Shown here one piece after another: positions 5,417 through 7,784 of a stretch of DNA of 7,784 bases. The position numbers were made by a program, and so were the translations under genes. How positions within the stretch are numbered: position 1 is the stretch's first letter; every line of letters begins with the position of its first letter. The notes beneath the pieces are model-generated. The model was given only the letters and a program-made list of their open reading frames with translations, did not search any database and was not told the DNA's origin. Origin of the DNA: Candidatus Tectimicrobiota bacterium (GTDB lineage Bacteria; UBA8248); the NCBI GenBank assembly GCA_016184445.1, contig JACPCT010000348.1:1-7784 (forward strand), read 5' to 3'.

Positions 5417-7093
5417 ATGCCCAAGATGACGGGCGCGCAGTACCTCGCCGAGGCGCTTAAGGGCTATGGCGTCACCCACCTCTTCCACGTCCCGGCCATC
5501 CTGCGCCGCACCATGGTCGAGCTGGAGGAGCGAACCCGGGTCGACCGGGTCGTCACCCACGGGGAGAAGGCGGCCGCCTACATGGCCGACGGCTACGCCC
5601 GCGCCTCGGGCCGTCCCGGCGTCTGCGGCGCCCAGGTCATCGGCGCCATGAACCTCGCCGCGGGGCTCCGCGACGCCTGGCTGGCCCGCTCCCCCGTCAT
5701 CGCCTTCACCGGCGGCCGCGCCGCCGCCACCAAGTTCCGCGGGGTGTACCAGGAGGTGGACGACGTGCCCGCCTTCGAGCCCGTGACCAAGTTCAACGCC
5801 ACTGTGGACAACGCCGCCCGCATCCCCGACATGCTCTGCCAGGCTTTCCGCGCGGCCACCACCGGCTCTCCCGGCCCGGTGCACCTCCAGTTCGCCGGCA
5901 ACGAGGGCCAGCTCGACGCCGAGGAGGCGGAGATGGAGCTCCGGGTCGAGCCCGAGTTCTCCCGCGTCCCCCCCTTCCGGCCCGAGCCCGACATGGCGAA
6001 GGTCCGCGAAGCGGCCCGGCTGCTCGCGGCGGCGAAGAAGCCCGTCATCATCGCGGGGGGCGGGGTAAGGGCCTCGGGGGCAGGGAAGGAGCTCGTCGAG
6101 CTCGCCGAGAAGCTTCAGATCCCCGTCGCCACCTCGCTCAACGGGAAGGACACCATCCCGGCCCGGCACCCCCTCTCGGTGGGCGTCGTGGGCACCTACT
6201 CCCGCAAGAGCGCCAACCGGGTGGTGAAGGAGGCCGACCTTGTCTTTTTCGTGGGCTCTTCGGCGGGAGGCATGGCCACCCACTTCTGGGCCATCCCCCC
6301 TATCGGCACCCCGGCCATCCAGCTCGACATCGACCCCGCGACGATCGGGCGGAACTATCCCTTGAAGGCGGCCATCCACGGGGACGCCAAGGTCGCCCTC
6401 AAGAAGCTGGCCGAGGCCGCCGACGCCTCCTCCGCCGCCTCGCGCAAGGAGTGGGTGGCCCGCGCCCAGGCCATCGTCAAGGAGTACTACGCCGAGTTCG
6501 CCTCCCTGATGGACACCGACCAGCTCCCCATGCGCCCCGAGCGCATGTGCAAGGAACTCTCCGAGCACCTCCCCTCGGACGCCATCGTGGTGGTGGACAC
6601 CGGCCACTCCGGCATGTGGATGGGCGGGATGTGGGACCTGAAGGCCGGCCAGGGCTACATGCGCAGCGCCGGCCACCTGGGCTGGGCCTTCCCCGCCGCC
6701 CTGGGGGCCAAGTGCGGCGCGCCGGACCGGCCCGTGCTCTGCTTCACGGGGGACGCGGGCTTCTACTACCACATCGGGGAGATCGAGACGGCCGCCCGCT
6801 GGGGCATCAACGCCGTCATCCTGGTGAACGACAACCGCTCCGGCAACCAATCCAAGCGCGGCTTCGACCGGGTCTACGGCGGCCAGCAGACCCAGAAGGC
6901 CTTCGAGCTCTGGGGCTTCAACGAGGTGAACCTGGCCCGGGTGGCCGAGAGCATGGGGGCGACCGGCATCCGGGTGGAGAAGCCCTCGGAGATCAAGGGC
7001 GCCCTCGACCGGGCCTTCTCGATCAAGAAAGGACCCGTCATCCTCGACGTCGTCAGCGACATCGAGGCCGCCGCGCCCCTGGCGTTCGCGTAG
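5417..7093 (+). CDS. ThDP-dependent enzyme, acetolactate synthase large-subunit-like
   Basis: This is a thiamine diphosphate enzyme of the acetolactate synthase / benzoylformate decarboxylase superfamily, 558 residues from the preferred start, the normal length. Numbered from 5417, the N-terminal PYR domain (about 1-170) has the cofactor-activating Glu50 in HGEKAAAYMADGYARASG. The middle domain (about 195-330) has PVIIAGGGVR and an acetolactate-synthase-like LDIDPATIGRNYP. The C-terminal PP domain (about 390-545) has the metal/diphosphate motif GDAGFYYHIGEIE (445-457) ending in VNDN (470-473). It is closer to acetolactate synthase than to pyruvate decarboxylase. However, the usual GVPG near the N-terminus is HVPA, the RHEQ-type motif is HGEK, and no IlvN/ACT-type regulatory subunit gene is present. 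A catabolic 2-oxo-acid carboligase, decarboxylase or lyase is as likely as branched-chain biosynthesis. It follows the RAM gene and is closed by a strong terminator. An alternative start is 5411. The reaction cannot be assigned from sequence. Confidence 0.5.
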   Translation: MPKMTGAQYLAEALKGYGVTHLFHVPAILRRTMVELEERTRVDRVVTHGEKAAAYMADGYARASGRPGVCGAQVIGAMNLAAGLRDAWLARSPVIAFTGGRAAATKFRGVYQEVDDVPAFEPVTKFNATVDNAARIPDMLCQAFRAATTGSPGPVHLQFAGNEGQLDAEEAEMELRVEPEFSRVPPFRPEPDMAKVREAARLLAAAKKPVIIAGGGVRASGAGKELVELAEKLQIPVATSLNGKDTIPARHPLSVGVVGTYSRKSANRVVKEADLVFFVGSSAGGMATHFWAIPPIGTPAIQLDIDPATIGRNYPLKAAIHGDAKVALKKLAEAADASSAASRKEWVARAQAIVKEYYAEFASLMDTDQLPMRPERMCKELSEHLPSDAIVVVDTGHSGMWMGGMWDLKAGQGYMRSAGHLGWAFPAALGAKCGAPDRPVLCFTGDAGFYYHIGEIETAARWGINAVILVNDNRSGNQSKRGFDRVYGGQQTQKAFELWGFNEVNLARVAESMGATGIRVEKPSEIKGALDRAFSIKKGPVILDVVSDIEAAAPLAFA

Positions 7094-7128
7094 GGCGTCG
7101 ATCAGAAATAAGGCAGCGGGCGAACCTG

Positions 7129-7161
7129 GCAGGGGCGCACGGCCGTGCGCCCCTGCTTTTT
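7129..7161 (+). terminator. Rho-independent terminator of the RAM-ThDP transcription unit
   Basis: A perfect 28-bp palindrome (7129-7156) folds as a 12-bp stem, GCAGGGGCGCAC with its complement, around GGCC, and is followed directly by five T on the plus strand. It lies 35 nt after the ThDP-enzyme stop. No T-tract follows on the other side, so it should act mainly on plus-strand transcription. Confidence 0.5.
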
Positions 7162-7171
7162 CCAATGGCGA

Positions 7172-7784
7172 CTAGAACCCATCTCAAATTCGTTTCAGCG
7201 GGATGAGGGCGCAAGCGAGTTGAACGCAGCCGAGGAAGTTTCGCGCGTACTACTCCCAGCGGATCAGGATGCGGCGCTGCCACTGAACCCAGGAGAAGAA
7301 GCGCTCCACCATCCACCGGCGCTGATGGCGGCGCAGCCGCCTGCCGTCCTGAGTGTGCATCTTGCGGCGGTTCGAGCGGTGCGGCGCGATCATCTCGACT
7401 CCCTGCTCACGAAGTTCCTCGTCCAGCTTGTCGCTGTCGTACGCCTTGTCGCCGGTCAGGTTCTCCGGCTTCGCCTCGATCATGTAGAAGTCGAACGTCA
7501 GCTGCACCAGGGTGACCTCGTGATGGTTGGCCGCGTGGGCCGAGGCCGCCAGGGGAAGCCCGCCCCGGTCCACAATCCCCATGATTTTCACGCCTTTTCC
7601 GCGCTTGGCGGGACCGATCCCCTCGCCCCCGCCCTTGGCCGGGGAGAACATCGCGTCGATGAAGCACTCCGACTCATCCAGCCCGCCCTGCTCCCGCAGT
7701 TCGTTGGCCAGGGCGCACAAGACGCCCCGCAGGACTTCCTGCTCACACCACCTTTGGAAGCGGCGGTGCACCGTCTTGTAGTTG
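7172..7784 (-). mobile_element. One end of an IS5-type insertion sequence, other end outside the window
   Basis: The transposase and its 3' flank mark one end of an insertion sequence. Continuing past the transposase's original stop (7184-7186), the sequence reaches CTAGAACCCATCTC (7172-7185), which resembles an IS terminus adjoining a CTAG or TA target. The boundary is inferred: the second inverted repeat and target duplication lie beyond the right edge. The element begins about 10 nt after the terminator of the ThDP gene, so it disrupts no visible gene. Confidence 0.5.
7250..7784 (-). CDS. IS5-family DDE transposase, 5' part outside the window, amber stop near C-terminus
   Basis: This is the catalytic part of an IS5-type transposase, which cuts and joins the ends of its own element. 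About 177 residues are visible; the frame is still open at the right edge (NYKTVHRRFQRW), where the normal N-terminal part should lie. The DDE residues are evident: first Asp in CFIDAMFSPAKGG, second Asp in LTGDKAYDSD, and Glu in RRWMVERFFSWVQ. The frame stops at TAG (7252-7250) right after RILIRWE. Beyond it the same frame continues YARNFLGCVQLACALIPLKR and one more residue to TGA at 7186-7184. Intact relatives read RWEYYA-NFLG at this point, so the first Tyr codon has become amber and 22 C-terminal residues are lost (the Tyr plus 21). The catalytic triad is retained, so activity may or may not survive. The family call is secure; the IS name is not assigned. Confidence 0.5.
   Translation of the reverse strand, partial: NYKTVHRRFQRWCEQEVLRGVLCALANELREQGGLDESECFIDAMFSPAKGGGEGIGPAKRGKGVKIMGIVDRGGLPLAASAHAANHHEVTLVQLTFDFYMIEAKPENLTGDKAYDSDKLDEELREQGVEMIAPHRSNRRKMHTQDGRRLRRHQRRWMVERFFSWVQWQRRILIRWE

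Noticed and set aside
5291..7165. A 624-codon open frame on the minus strand opposite the ThDP enzyme
   Set aside because: Its translation is low-complexity Gly/Ala/Val/Leu/His-rich without family motifs. It mirrors a clearly recognisable plus-strand gene with very GC-rich third positions, which suppresses antisense stops.
7053..7316. Minus-strand frame spanning the terminator and the IS end
   Set aside because: It crosses a terminator palindrome and overlaps the transposase in another frame; the translation is not protein-like.

Overview
The window is a GC-rich bacterial segment (very high G+C at third codon positions) from a Gram-negative-type cell. The evidence for a periplasm is a Tat-exported solute-binding protein and a complete TRAP transporter. 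The sequence does not identify a species. The gene content fits an environmental proteobacterium or an uncultivated high-GC lineage, but that is a guess.

Layout. Positions 1-4618 hold a minus-strand operon read right to left: dctP-type binding protein (4618-3473), dctQ-type small permease (3365-2733), dctM-type large permease (2736-1378, overlapping dctQ by 4 nt) and an amidase-signature hydrolase (1329 to beyond the left edge). A perfect 13-bp hairpin lies between dctP and dctQ. Positions 4619-5058 are a 440-bp divergent control region. It carries a good sigma70-type promoter for the TRAP operon, a weaker overlapping promoter candidate pointing the other way, and a 45-bp tandem duplication just before the plus-strand genes. 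Positions 5059-7093 carry a plus-strand pair: a 79-residue stand-alone Lrp/AsnC effector-binding (RAM) domain without a DNA-binding domain, and an acetolactate-synthase-like ThDP (thiamine diphosphate) enzyme of about 558 residues. A textbook Rho-independent terminator follows at 7129-7161. From about 7172 to the right edge lies one end of an IS5-type insertion sequence with a minus-strand DDE transposase that has an amber codon near its C-terminus.

How the genes may work together (inference). The transporter is of the TakP / 'mannitol-chloroaromatic' TRAP type, whose known members bind 2-oxo acids or aromatic carboxylates, so it probably imports an organic acid. The amidase would release a carboxylate (and ammonia or an amine) from an amide or carbamoyl compound. 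The ThDP enzyme would act on a 2-oxo acid or on an aldehyde derived from it. The small RAM protein is placed like a regulatory subunit or effector sensor for the enzyme. The actual substrate cannot be read from the sequence. Most individual genes are recognisable. The RAM-ThDP pairing, the duplicated 45-bp element and the disrupted transposase are the points most worth a second look.
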